DNA of 64,000 nt. It comes from CAWKAV01 sp963847735 (lineage in GTDB: Bacteria > Desulfobacterota > Desulfuromonadia > Desulfuromonadales > BM103). This document shows positions 1 through 7,649 of the stretch, in pieces. The stretch is from the NCBI GenBank assembly GCA_963847735.1, contig CAWKAV010000022.1, positions 124,001 to 188,000 on the forward strand, in the 5' to 3' direction. Positions within the stretch are counted from its first letter, which is position 1; every line of letters begins with the position of its first letter. Under the pieces are notes generated by a model that was not told where the DNA came from, made no database searches, and saw only the letters and a program-made list of their open reading frames with translations. The translations under genes and the position numbers were made by a program.

Positions 1-1
1 G

Positions 2-319
2 CTGAACCAGACCACTTCGGGCCCAACCGCAAGCCTGCGACGCCTGAACATGCCGGTCCCGGTCCGGGTCATGGTTCGTCTTTACCAAGCCAGTGATCTC
101 GAACTGACGTTCCTGCCAACGCTTTCCGCAATGCCCCTGATCTACCGGGCCCTCTGTGAATACCCGGCTGCCTTCCTAGCTGAAACCGGATTCCGGCCAC
201 ACTTCTTTCATACCGCTGCCACCCTGGCAAAGCGGATCCCCTGCTGGCGCCTCGACCTGCCGCTGCACGCAGACGTCTGGCCGCGGCTTGCAGACCTCCT
301 CAGGCAGCCACGAACATGA
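2..319 (+). CDS. C-terminal fragment of a RiPP-cassette protein, possibly HPr-kinase-like (partial)
   Basis: The reading frame is open to the left edge of the window, so only the last ~105 residues are visible and the true start lies outside. The tail (IPCWRLDLPLHADVWPRL, then LLRQPRT) resembles the C-terminus of the HPr-kinase/PEPCK-like proteins (ScmC type) found beside PqqD and radical SAM genes in peptide cassettes. That resemblance is weak and comes from memory of the family. No nucleotide-binding motif falls in the visible part. Its stop codon overlaps the ATG of the following protease gene (ATGA), so the two are probably translationally coupled. It could instead be another cassette protein such as a nucleotidyltransferase. 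Confidence 0.45.
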   Translation: MNQTTSGPTASLRRLNMPVPVRVMVRLYQASDLELTFLPTLSAMPLIYRALCEYPAAFLAETGFRPHFFHTAATLAKRIPCWRLDLPLHADVWPRLADLLRQPRT

Positions 320-912
320 GCCCTCATCGCAAGAAATATTTCCGCTACATTGGCAGAAGCATGTGGCCCTGTTTTCAGGAAGGGGACCTGTTGGAGATTG
401 AGCCAATTGTAATCGACCGCGCCCGGGTCGGTGACTGCCTGCTGTTCACGGACCCTGATGGCCAGCTCGTGGTCCATCGGCTGACCGCCAAGCATTCCGG
501 CCTGCGCACGCGCGGCGATTTCTCGGCGGAGCCCGATGCTTTTGAGGTTTTGCCGAAGGACATCAGGGGTCGGGTGATCTGCCGCTATCGGTTGGAACAG
601 CGCAGCAGGGTTGCGGGAGGCCGGCTCGGACTGCTGGCCGGGAAGTTTTATCGCCTTGCAGGACGGATCGATCCGGACCGGGCGTCTCGCGGCGGCCAGC
701 TGGCACGGGCGATCCTGCGCTGCTCGTCATGCCTGCTGAAACCGGTCTGGAATTCGGGGAAGGTCCGCACCCTGCACATCCAGGGTAAACAATCAATTGT
801 CGTCTGGCAATTATGGGGCAATCAGATCGGCCATCAAAATCCGTCGAACGGCAGGTGGCAGGTTCGCTGGCCCTGGCGGGTGTTCGTGAAGTTGCCTCAG
901 GGGATGGGTTAG
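316..912 (+). CDS. S24/S26 signal-peptidase-like protease (SipW-like) of peptide cassette
   Basis: A 198-residue protein. The N-terminus has the GxSMxP box of S26 peptidases (GRSMWP, Ser15 the likely nucleophile), followed by the EGD turn and a segment LVVHRL then RGD. The His at the position of the general base suggests the Ser-His (SipW / eukaryotic-signalase) subtype rather than the Ser-Lys type. No clear transmembrane helix is visible, so it may act in the cytoplasm or at the membrane face. Small S26-like proteases occur in many PqqD/radical-SAM peptide clusters, where a role in leader removal is suspected. The ATG overlaps the stop of the upstream gene. The gene converges on the candidate precursor with 16 bp between the two stop codons. 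The function in this cassette is inference. Confidence 0.7.
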   Translation: MSPHRKKYFRYIGRSMWPCFQEGDLLEIEPIVIDRARVGDCLLFTDPDGQLVVHRLTAKHSGLRTRGDFSAEPDAFEVLPKDIRGRVICRYRLEQRSRVAGGRLGLLAGKFYRLAGRIDPDRASRGGQLARAILRCSSCLLKPVWNSGKVRTLHIQGKQSIVVWQLWGNQIGHQNPSNGRWQVRWPWRVFVKLPQGMG

Positions 913-928
913 AGGCAGTATCTGCAGA

Positions 929-1132
929 TCAGCGGGCAGAGCCGGCGGTGCAGACGAGTTGGGCGCCCTTACCCTCAGAGCAGTAGCCGTTTGAGGCACC
1001 GGTGCCCGCATTGCACTGATTTGTCCCTGTGCCGGTTGCCGAGGTGCCTGTTTTGCAGGTCAGACCAAGGGCCGTGCCAAGATTATCGACCGATCTGACC
1101 AGGGGTTCCTGCCAGGTTTTTTTCTGATTCAT
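929..1132 (-). CDS. candidate RiPP precursor peptide (Cys/Gly/Thr-rich)
   Basis: A 67-residue peptide. ATG at 1132 is preferred over an upstream TTG at 1147 because GGTGG sits about six bases before it. The first ~23 residues look like a leader (MNQKKTWQEPLVRSVDNLG, with the W-x-E-P type motif common in PqqD-recognised leaders). The rest is a low-complexity core rich in Gly, Thr, Ala, Ser and Asn with four Cys (at about residues 25, 39, 50 and 60), ending AGSAR. It lies 45 bp downstream of the second radical SAM gene on the same strand, so co-transcription is likely. Product class is unknown: four spaced Cys with small residues would suit thioether or other radical SAM chemistry. Assignment rests on position, size and composition, not homology. 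Confidence 0.65.
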   Translation of the reverse strand: MNQKKTWQEPLVRSVDNLGTALGLTCKTGTSATGTGTNQCNAGTGASNGYCSEGKGAQLVCTAGSAR

Positions 1133-1177
1133 ATCAACCACCGTCAAGAAGTTTACTAATATCGCATGCTAGCGTGA

Positions 1178-2269
1178 CTAAGGTATTTTTGCAAGCCTGG
1201 ACAGCGGGAAGATGCCGGCCTCCATGGCCTGCTGGCAGAACCAGTTGGCAGCAAACAGGTCACCGCCAAACTGGTAGTTGACTGCGACGCAGCTGCCTTT
1301 GCAGGCGCCTTTCATGAGGCACTCGCCACAAACTCCCCGCAGTTCATCCGGCAGGCCTTGCCTCAGACGCTGTAACACCGGGTGATTTTCCCAGAGATCT
1401 GACAAAGAAGTATCCATCACATTACCCATCGCCAGCTCTGGAGCTTGCTGACCGACACCGCACAGGGCATAGTCGCCATTGGGCAGTATCCCCAGGATAT
1501 TCTCGAGATTACAGACCCCGTCCTGCTGCCCGTCGATGATCATCGAAAGCGGCCGGAAGGCCCAGGGGACATCAATCATCACCGGCAGTTTATCACTTCC
1601 AGAACGGGTGGTAATGAGCTTTTGTGCGATTCGGACCACTTCCACAACCGTCAAGGAGCAGCCTTCCCGGGTCAGGCTTGCCCCGCCCAGCAGCGGCTGC
1701 ACGACATTGAATTTGACTGCCCCCGCCCCCAACTCTGCGGCCAGGTCGAGATAGTCGTCCAGTTCAATGACGTTGTCCCTCTGCAGGGTCATGATCATTT
1801 CCGGCGAGTAACCTGCGGATGACAAGGTGCGAATAGCCGCTACAGTGCGATCAAAGCCTCCCGGAACGCCACGGATGGCATCATGGGTCTCCTCATTTGC
1901 ACCATCCAGGCTGACCGAGACATCAGCGACGCCGCATTCGATCATCAGGTACGCCAGCTGCTCATCAATCAGCAAACCGTTGGTTTCGAGGCTGGCTATT
2001 AATCCGGACTCCTGCTGCAATCGCAGCAACGCTGCGAAGTTCGGGTGCAGGGTCGGTTCGCCACCGGTCCACTTCAGGCGGCGCAGGCCCAATGGCAGGG
2101 CCTGGTCAATGGCATGACGCAGGCAGTCCGGGTCAAGGACTTTTCCGGACTCCCCCTTGGGCGAGGATTCGGAAACGAAATAGCAATGTCGGCAGGCACA
2201 ATTGCAGCCGCTGGTCAGATAGACGTAAAAAGTCGCCAGGTCAGGGACTTTGGCAGGCGGAACATTCAT
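1178..2269 (-). CDS. radical SAM/SPASM peptide-modifying enzyme (ScmF-like)
   Basis: A 363-residue protein. The start is ATG at 2269, which overlaps the stop of the upstream radical SAM gene (ATGA); an upstream in-frame extension is spurious. The [4Fe-4S]-binding CxxxCxxC is Cys22, Cys26 and Cys29 (CNCACRHC), followed by the GGEP motif of the SAM-binding region (WTGGEPTLHP). The C-terminal third has the Cys pattern of a SPASM domain (LPNGDYALCG, CGECLMKGACKGSC), which binds auxiliary Fe-S clusters. SPASM enzymes typically act on ribosomal peptides with a PqqD-like adaptor. The N-terminal YVYLTSGCNCACRHC layout recalls ScmF of the SynChlorMet cassettes. The likely substrate is the small Cys-rich peptide encoded just downstream. 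Confidence 0.85.
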   Translation of the reverse strand: MNVPPAKVPDLATFYVYLTSGCNCACRHCYFVSESSPKGESGKVLDPDCLRHAIDQALPLGLRRLKWTGGEPTLHPNFAALLRLQQESGLIASLETNGLLIDEQLAYLMIECGVADVSVSLDGANEETHDAIRGVPGGFDRTVAAIRTLSSAGYSPEMIMTLQRDNVIELDDYLDLAAELGAGAVKFNVVQPLLGGASLTREGCSLTVVEVVRIAQKLITTRSGSDKLPVMIDVPWAFRPLSMIIDGQQDGVCNLENILGILPNGDYALCGVGQQAPELAMGNVMDTSLSDLWENHPVLQRLRQGLPDELRGVCGECLMKGACKGSCVAVNYQFGGDLFAANWFCQQAMEAGIFPLSRLAKIP

Positions 2270-3372
2270 ATTGTCAACCCCTTGCCGGCAAGGCCTTCGA
2301 CAAAACGTTTCAGGCAAGCATCCGGACAGGGGTGATTGACCTCTCCTACCCTGGTAAAAGCTGACCCCGGACAATTACCGGTGCAGTTCTCCCGCCAGGC
2401 ACAGTCTCGGCACTCCTCGAATGAACGCAAATTTATATTGCCTCGTTCACGCAGCCGTTTCAGTTCATCGGCAGATTGCCAGACCACGGCGAGGTCGTCC
2501 TTGCCGATATAACCCAGAACCATCTGCGGCAGCATGACACAGGGAATCATGGCGCCATCGGCACGCACCGCAAGCTGGCTATAGATACAACCGCAGCCAA
2601 CCAGTCGACCGCGACCGGGGATCGGTCGACCGCTGATTCGCGCGTCTTCCATGGCACGGAAGTTGTGCCAGTTGGCGAGGGGACCGGCATTGGCTTGAAT
2701 CCGGCCGGGGTAAGTGCGATCGAGTTCGGCCAGGAGGTGCATGGCCTTGAGCTGTTGTTCAGGTTGCAGCAGGACATCCGGGGCATATTTACCGGCATCC
2801 CCCAGGGATGATGCCGAATTGGTCGAAAAAGATGGCAGGTTGAGTTCTTCCAGCAGCAGACGGGTCATTGCCGGCAGATCATCGATATTGCCGGGATGGA
2901 CGGTCACGCGGACCGTCACCGGCAGATCGGCCGTCTGAAGTCGACCGATCGCGGCGAGAGCCGGAGCGAAGCTGCCATGCCCCCGCAAGCTCTCATGCAC
3001 GGCAGCAGTCGAGCCGTCCAGAGAAACCTGAACCATGTTGCAGCGCCCGGTCGCTTTGAGGTGGTCGGCAATAGCGGAGGTCATCAGGCTGCCGTTGGTC
3101 AGCACACTGAAACGCATGCGATTGGCGACGATGCCATCAACCAGATCTAAAAAATCCTCACGCAGCAGCGGTTCACCGCCCAGGAGGGTAACCTCCATGA
3201 CAGAACAACGCTGCAACTCTGCAAAAAATGCCAGCCAGCGTGCCGTGGGCAGGTCATAATAGTCGACGCCGGGGTTGTTAAGATAGTAGCAGTAACTGCA
3301 GGACGCATTACAACGGCTGGTAATTTCAAGATCAAGAGACCGGGGAGTGCGCATCAAACCAGGAGACATCAC
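2266..3372 (-). CDS. radical SAM/SPASM peptide-modifying enzyme (ScmE-like)
   Basis: A protein of up to 368 residues. Starts at Met1, Met2 or Met7 (MRTPRSLD) are all possible; the 3372 ATG overlaps the stop of the PqqD gene (ATGA). The cluster motif is Cys21, Cys25 and Cys28 (CNASCSYC) and the GGEP motif appears as LLGGEPLLRED. The C-terminal Cys-rich region (GCGCIYS, GAMIPCVML, CRDCAWRENCTGNCPG) is a SPASM domain. The opening (SLDLEITSRCN, YYLNNPGVDYYDLP) is close to my memory of ScmE. It sits between a PqqD-like gene and the second radical SAM gene with overlapping start and stop codons on both sides, so all three are probably translated in a coupled fashion. Confidence 0.87.
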   Translation of the reverse strand: MMSPGLMRTPRSLDLEITSRCNASCSYCYYLNNPGVDYYDLPTARWLAFFAELQRCSVMEVTLLGGEPLLREDFLDLVDGIVANRMRFSVLTNGSLMTSAIADHLKATGRCNMVQVSLDGSTAAVHESLRGHGSFAPALAAIGRLQTADLPVTVRVTVHPGNIDDLPAMTRLLLEELNLPSFSTNSASSLGDAGKYAPDVLLQPEQQLKAMHLLAELDRTYPGRIQANAGPLANWHNFRAMEDARISGRPIPGRGRLVGCGCIYSQLAVRADGAMIPCVMLPQMVLGYIGKDDLAVVWQSADELKRLRERGNINLRSFEECRDCAWRENCTGNCPGSAFTRVGEVNHPCPDACLKRFVEGLAGKGLTI

Positions 3373-3674
3373 TCCTGTTCCCAGACCCCGACGACACCAA
3401 GTTCGGCCAGGTCGTTGACAAGGACAAACACCTGTCGGATGGCGGTTTCATCGATCCCGTCATAGAGTTCCCCGAGGTTATCGATGACTTCTTGCAGAGA
3501 ACGATGGCCGTCCAGTTGCTGGTAGATATCTGCAGCTGTACTGTTGAGCATCTCCACCCTGCCATTATCAGGATCAAACAATAAGGCGCAGTCGTCATCC
3601 TCAATCCGCAGCACAAAGTTGGGATTGACCGCCAGGCGGGTAGTCAGGTCAATTTTCAGCGCAACACTGTTCAA
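3369..3674 (-). CDS. PqqD-family peptide-recognition protein (RRE)
   Basis: A 101-residue protein with the PqqD/RRE layout: a beta-hairpin (FVLRIEDDDCALLFDPDNGRV), the phrase MLNSTAADIYQQLDGHRSLQ and helical segments ending in VNDLAELGVVGVWEQE. PqqD-like domains bind the leader of a precursor peptide and present it to a radical SAM enzyme. Its stop overlaps the start of the first radical SAM gene, which suggests a fixed ratio of adaptor and enzyme. It is the more canonical of the two PqqD-like proteins of this cassette. Confidence 0.85.
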   Translation of the reverse strand: MNSVALKIDLTTRLAVNPNFVLRIEDDDCALLFDPDNGRVEMLNSTAADIYQQLDGHRSLQEVIDNLGELYDGIDETAIRQVFVLVNDLAELGVVGVWEQE

Positions 3675-3706
3675 TAGTTACTCCGTAAGACCATAAGATA
3701 AAGTGA

Positions 3707-4027
3707 TCAAACAACAGCTCTCTTTAAAACCAGGCACTGTTTCAAACCAAAGCTGAGCATGGATCGCATTTTTTTCTCTGCGTCCAGTTTGGTCAGTTCA
3801 AAGTGATTCAGAAGGAATGTGACGCAATCAGAACGGCTGAAGAGGCCATCACCGACCGTTTCGCGTCCCATCTTAAACAGTTGCGCGGCAGCATGATTAA
3901 CCGTAACCATGACATCCCGGTCAGCAACAAGCAGGACAGCGTCCTCGTCAAACAATTCCATGCACACATGGGGTGAGAACTGGTAACAATGCATCCGGCA
4001 CGAACCTTTCAAGGGGATAGAACTCAT
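3707..4027 (-). CDS. divergent PqqD-like small protein of the peptide cassette (ScmD-like?)
   Basis: A 106-residue protein that opens the minus-strand cassette. ATG at 4027 is possible, but Met12 (position 3994, MHCYQFSPHVC) would give a product closer to family size. The segment LFDEDAVLLVADRDVMVTVN then HAAAQLFK has the PqqD pattern (strand, strand, Asn, Ala-Ala, helix), followed by two helices (CVTFLLNHFELTKLDAEKKM). It lacks the usual Leu-Asn-x-(S/T) signature and carries three or four Cys, so it may be a second leader-binding protein or a derived scaffold. Thirty-two bases separate it from the next PqqD gene. Only 42 bases separate it from lrgB, so no promoter could be assigned confidently. 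Confidence 0.6.
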   Translation of the reverse strand: MSSIPLKGSCRMHCYQFSPHVCMELFDEDAVLLVADRDVMVTVNHAAAQLFKMGRETVGDGLFSRSDCVTFLLNHFELTKLDAEKKMRSMLSFGLKQCLVLKRAVV

Positions 4028-4069
4028 GTTAGTTGCATTGGAGACTTCGTGTCAATTCTATGGAATTTT

Positions 4070-4768
4070 TTAGAAACCCGAAACAGCCATCAGAACCGGC
4101 AGCAGGAAGGTTGTCATCAAACCGTTCAGGCCGATCGCCAGGCCGGCCACGGCTCCCGACAACCGGTCAACCTCGAACATCCGCGCCGTACCTATGCCAT
4201 GGGCAGCGGTACCGACCGCCAGACCTGTGGCGACCGGCGAGGTCACCCCGATCAGGCGACAGAATTCCGGGCCACAGACCGCACCAAGACAACCGGTCAA
4301 GACCACGATTGCTGCCGTCAAGGGCGCCATCCCACCTATCTTTTCGACGATACTGATAGCAATCGGTGTCGTCACCGATTTGGGCGCCAGCGAAAGGATG
4401 ACCTCACGACTGCCGCCCAGCAGCCAGGCCAGCCCACAAGCCGAGACAATCGATGCCAGGGAACCGGCAAAGATGCCGATCATGATCGGCCGCTTGCGCT
4501 GCCAGATTTCGGCGCGGCGCTGATACAGCGGCACAGCCAGGGCAACGACGGAAGGGCCAAGCAGGAACAGCAGAATATCGCCGCCTCGGGCATAGTCACG
4601 ATAGTCGATGTCGCTGCCTTTGAGCAGCAGGATGATCGTCACGATCGAGACCAGCACCGGGTTGGCCCAGACACTGCCGACGCGCCGGTAAAGGATCTGG
4701 GCGAGCAGGTAGACGACCAGGGTCAGCGCGACTCCGAACAAGGGCTTTGCGATCAGTTCAGTCCACAT
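4070..4768 (-). CDS. lrgB: LrgB/CidB family membrane protein
   Basis: A 232-residue, strongly hydrophobic protein. The start is ATG at 4768 (MWTELIAKPLFGVALTL), which overlaps the end of lrgA by 11 bases; an upstream in-frame extension is spurious. The family features are visible: SVWANPVL near the N-terminus, LGPSVVALAVPLY, KSVTTPIAISI, the CGPEF segment and AVGTAAHGIGTAR. LrgB works with LrgA in holin-like modulation of murein hydrolases and in export of small organic acids such as glycolate or pyruvate in other bacteria. The substrate here is unknown. It is directly downstream of lrgA. Confidence 0.9.
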   Translation of the reverse strand: MWTELIAKPLFGVALTLVVYLLAQILYRRVGSVWANPVLVSIVTIILLLKGSDIDYRDYARGGDILLFLLGPSVVALAVPLYQRRAEIWQRKRPIMIGIFAGSLASIVSACGLAWLLGGSREVILSLAPKSVTTPIAISIVEKIGGMAPLTAAIVVLTGCLGAVCGPEFCRLIGVTSPVATGLAVGTAAHGIGTARMFEVDRLSGAVAGLAIGLNGLMTTFLLPVLMAVSGF

Positions 4769-5111
4769 CGTTCTGCTCCTGGGTTTCCAGCTTTTGAGCG
4801 ACGACACCGGTCACGGCCATGACCACGAAGGTGCTCAAGATCGTGGCCACAGTGATCGGCAGCCACTCGGCGGCAATCAGGTCACCGTAGACCATGACAC
4901 CAACGCCAGCCGGCACGAAGAACAGGCCCAGGTTGGCGAGGAGAAGCTCAGCGGCTTCCTCAAGCCATTTGATTTCGACGAGACCTGTCATCAACGCCAG
5001 CAGCAGCAACCCCATACCCAACACGTTGCCGGGGATCGGCAGGTCAAGCATGCGAGCGATGAATTCACCACAGAGCTGAAACAGCAGCAGCAGGGTTATA
5101 CCACGGACCAT
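4758..5111 (-). CDS. lrgA: LrgA/CidA family holin-like membrane protein
   Basis: A 117-residue protein with four predicted membrane segments and the family motif LDLPIPGNVLGMGLLL, followed by ELLLANLGLFFVPAGVGVMVY. CidA/LrgA proteins are small membrane proteins that pair with LrgB. The stop codon overlaps the start region of lrgB, so the two form a coupled pair. It lies 28 bases downstream of a TPR gene on the same strand. Confidence 0.9.
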   Translation of the reverse strand: MVRGITLLLLFQLCGEFIARMLDLPIPGNVLGMGLLLLALMTGLVEIKWLEEAAELLLANLGLFFVPAGVGVMVYGDLIAAEWLPITVATILSTFVVMAVTGVVAQKLETQEQNDVD

Positions 5112-5139
5112 AGCCCCTCGCAGGAGTTAGAGTACATTA

Positions 5140-5925
5140 TCAGAATTCGCCCTCGAGTCCCTCTATAAGTGCTGCAACTTCATCACAAATCTCTTTGGAT
5201 GCCGGGCTATTCTCCCGTTTGAGGAACTCTTTGAAGCAGTGCACGGACTCCTGCACCTGCTCCTGATCCAGACAAATGTTGCCCAGGGTCAGGTACGCGA
5301 AGGAAAAGTCAGGGTCAAGCATTACCACCCGGCGGCAGTACTTTTCGGCTTCTTTGAGATCACCCTTGTCATAGTGATACTCTGCCAGGTTGAAATGGCC
5401 TTGAGGATCGTCGGGGTCGAGTTCCAGGGCCTTTTTAAAGCACGCACAGGCCTCTTCATCGCGTCCCGTCGTAAAGCAGACATCACCCAGGGAATACAAT
5501 GCAAAAACGGATTCGGGATTCTGCTGCAGAGCCTGTCGATAACAGGCCTCGGCTTCATCCACACGATCCTGGTGATAATAAATCAGGCCAAGACTGACCC
5601 TCGCGTCGGTCTGGGCCTGATCGTGCAACAGGATATTCTCATAAACACGGCAGGCATCACCGGAACGACCCAGCTCGAAATAGACTGTAGCCAGATCAAA
5701 TTGGACCTCAACATCACCCGGCAGCCGGCCGGCCACATCTTCAAGGACGGTCATGGCCTCTTCGAGAAGCCCGGCCTCCATCAAAGCCTCCCCAAGCAGA
5801 GCCCTGGCATCGAGATTGTCAGCCTGTTCCTGCAAGAGACGCCTCAGGATCAGAATGGCCTCTTGCGGCGCTCCGTTTTCCAGCGCCTGCTCCGCGCGGT
5901 TCAAAGATACCTGTTCATCAGTCAT
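5140..5925 (-). CDS. tetratricopeptide-repeat protein
   Basis: A 261-residue protein composed almost entirely of TPR units, each ~34 residues with the W/LG-Y/F-A-P pattern (for example ARVSLGLIYYHQDRVDEAEA and AYLTLGNICLDQEQVQESVH). There is no signal peptide or membrane segment, so it is probably a cytoplasmic scaffold. It ends with acidic residues (EGLEGEF). It follows the DUF512 radical SAM gene by 14 bases and is probably in the same transcript. No specific partner can be named. Confidence 0.85.
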   Translation of the reverse strand: MTDEQVSLNRAEQALENGAPQEAILILRRLLQEQADNLDARALLGEALMEAGLLEEAMTVLEDVAGRLPGDVEVQFDLATVYFELGRSGDACRVYENILLHDQAQTDARVSLGLIYYHQDRVDEAEACYRQALQQNPESVFALYSLGDVCFTTGRDEEACACFKKALELDPDDPQGHFNLAEYHYDKGDLKEAEKYCRRVVMLDPDFSFAYLTLGNICLDQEQVQESVHCFKEFLKRENSPASKEICDEVAALIEGLEGEF

Positions 5926-5939
5926 GCGTCTTCTCCCTT

Positions 5940-7259
5940 TTAAACATTATCAGAACCCGGGCTGTGTTCCATGGCCAGGGTATCGAGCATATCCCAGACT
6001 CCCCATGGACCGGCTTCAATCACTTCAGCCTGTACACCCAGGCGGTTGGACAGATCGTCAACAGCCATGTCGTCGAGGAAAAGATCTGCTCCATCACGCA
6101 GCATGACATCCGGAATCATCAAAATTTCTCCGAGCGCCTCGCTGGATAATTGCTCGACAAGATCATGCCCGGTCAGGAGACCTGCTACAGTAACATATCC
6201 ACCGAAAAAACGGTTCTCAACGACATGCACACGCAAGTCGAGGTTGCATCTCCCGGCAAGTTTTTCAGCAAAGAATTTTATTTCAGCGGCGGCAGAGACT
6301 CCGGTCACCAGGCTTATTGAAGGTAATTGCAGAGGCCCTGCACCATCGAGGACATCTACCATCTGCGAACGGAACAGGGCGATCAGGCCCACCCCGTTCT
6401 CAATCTGCGCCAGGTCTTCATAGTCAGCCAACAGCGGGAAAGCGTGCTCTGCCTTGAGATAAAGCTCATCCGCAGCAAATATGAAGCGGGTGCCGAGCTG
6501 TTCCAGAAATTCGGCTTGCCGGGCTTCGATCCAGTCGATCAGCGCAGCGGCTTCCTGTCGCGTATGCGTACGCAAATCGGCAAGTCGCTGGCGATGCCCC
6601 GTCAATCCGACCGGAACGATGGCCAGGGATTTCACACCTGCCGGCGCGAGTGCCGCCAGCTCTTTGCAGGTGCGAGAGAGATGCTCACCGTCATTGATTC
6701 CCGGGCAGACAACAACCTGGGTGTGAATCTCAATACCACCGGCCACCAGGCGTTCCAACAGCGGTATGAGATCCGGGGCTCGTTTGCCAAGCAGTTCCTG
6801 GCGCAATGTATGGTCGACGGCATGAACCGACACGTAGAGCGGCGAGAGACCCTTCTTGAAAATTCGCTGCAGATCTTGTTCCGAGAGATTGGTCAGGGTG
6901 ACGTATGCGCCGTAGAGATAGGAAAAGCGATAGTCCTCATCCTTGACATACAGGGTCTTGCGCATGCCGCGCGGCAACTGATGCACAAAACAGAAGATGC
7001 AATTATTGCCGCATTGCTTTGGTTCAGGGTGTGGCAGACTCAGACCGAGCGGCTCGTCACTGTCGTGTTCGACGGCAAGGACCCTGATTGCTCCGGCATG
7101 ATCCCGCATTTCTATGAGAAGAGATTCTCTGCTTTCCTCGACCAGGTAATCAACCAGGTCGTTAACAGGTTCCCCATTGACCTTGAGAAGAAAATCACCC
7201 GACTGCACTCCCAGCTCAGCTGCGATACTGCCAGGTTGGACGGTTAATATTTCAAGCAT
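5940..7259 (-). CDS. DUF512 family PDZ/radical SAM protein
   Basis: A 439-residue protein. Residues ~5-50 form a PDZ-like domain (GSIAAELGVQSGDFLLKVNG). Cys at about 84, 88 and 91 (CGNNCIFCF) form the Fe-S site of a radical SAM fold, and the C-terminal third is the DUF512 region (GVSAAAEIKFFAEKLAG, VTVAGLLTGHDL, IMIPDVMLRDGADLFLDDM). The family is widespread in Firmicutes, Geobacter relatives and cyanobacteria, and its reaction is not established. It is encoded downstream of hfq on the same strand after a possible terminator. Confidence 0.9.
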   Translation of the reverse strand: MLEILTVQPGSIAAELGVQSGDFLLKVNGEPVNDLVDYLVEESRESLLIEMRDHAGAIRVLAVEHDSDEPLGLSLPHPEPKQCGNNCIFCFVHQLPRGMRKTLYVKDEDYRFSYLYGAYVTLTNLSEQDLQRIFKKGLSPLYVSVHAVDHTLRQELLGKRAPDLIPLLERLVAGGIEIHTQVVVCPGINDGEHLSRTCKELAALAPAGVKSLAIVPVGLTGHRQRLADLRTHTRQEAAALIDWIEARQAEFLEQLGTRFIFAADELYLKAEHAFPLLADYEDLAQIENGVGLIALFRSQMVDVLDGAGPLQLPSISLVTGVSAAAEIKFFAEKLAGRCNLDLRVHVVENRFFGGYVTVAGLLTGHDLVEQLSSEALGEILMIPDVMLRDGADLFLDDMAVDDLSNRLGVQAEVIEAGPWGVWDMLDTLAMEHSPGSDNV

Positions 7260-7335
7260 TCTTCAACCTGGTTCATCGATCTTTCTGTCACGCAGAAGCC
7301 TGGATTTTCAAAGGATTACCATAAGAGGCAAAGAC

Positions 7336-7373
7336 AAAGGTCCCCGGCCGGAAGATTTCCGGCAAGGGACCTT
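7336..7373 (-). terminator. inverted repeat downstream of hfq
   Basis: The outer arms AAAGGTCCC and GGGACCTT enclose an inner GCCGG/CCGGC hairpin. Read on the minus strand the stem is followed by TTTGTCTTT, a moderate U-tract. It lies ~30 bases past the hfq stop and before the DUF512 gene, so it probably ends or attenuates the mutL-miaA-hfq transcript. Confidence 0.55.
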
Positions 7374-7399
7374 GAAATGTCCACCTATCGGGAACGCTA

Positions 7400-7633
7400 T
7401 CAGTCCCGACCACCATGTAAACGGAAATTTCCGTCCACAGAAGTTATTGAAGATATTGCATGTTTATAAAGAAGAAGGTCTCCGCTACTGTCCACCAAAA
7501 CACAGAAGCTGTCAAATGACTTGATGTGCCCTTGCATCTTTTCGCCAGACATCATGGCGATATCCACAAGAACTCTTTCCTTACGGGCCTGATTCAGATA
7601 CTGATCTTGGATATTGAATGGTGACTTTGCCAT
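7400..7633 (-). CDS. hfq: RNA chaperone Hfq
   Basis: A 77-residue Sm-like protein. The start is ATG at 7633 (MAKSPFNIQDQYLNQARKER), preceded by AAGGAG; an upstream in-frame extension runs into miaA and is rejected. The Sm1 motif is visible (VLVDIAMMSGEKMQGHIKSF) and the Sm2 motif reads YKHAISSI, close to the classical YKHAI. Hfq hexamers bind A-rich and U-rich RNA and promote sRNA-mRNA pairing. The order mutL-miaA-hfq is conserved in many proteobacteria and supports the call. The start lies within a few bases of the miaA stop. Confidence 0.97.
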   Translation of the reverse strand: MAKSPFNIQDQYLNQARKERVLVDIAMMSGEKMQGHIKSFDSFCVLVDSSGDLLLYKHAISSITSVDGNFRLHGGRD

Positions 7634-7649
7634 AACAACCGCTCCTTGT

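Noticed and set aside
4033..4822. Plus-strand frames opposite lrgB
   Set aside because: They are shadows of the hydrophobic minus-strand gene and show no domain or ribosome site.
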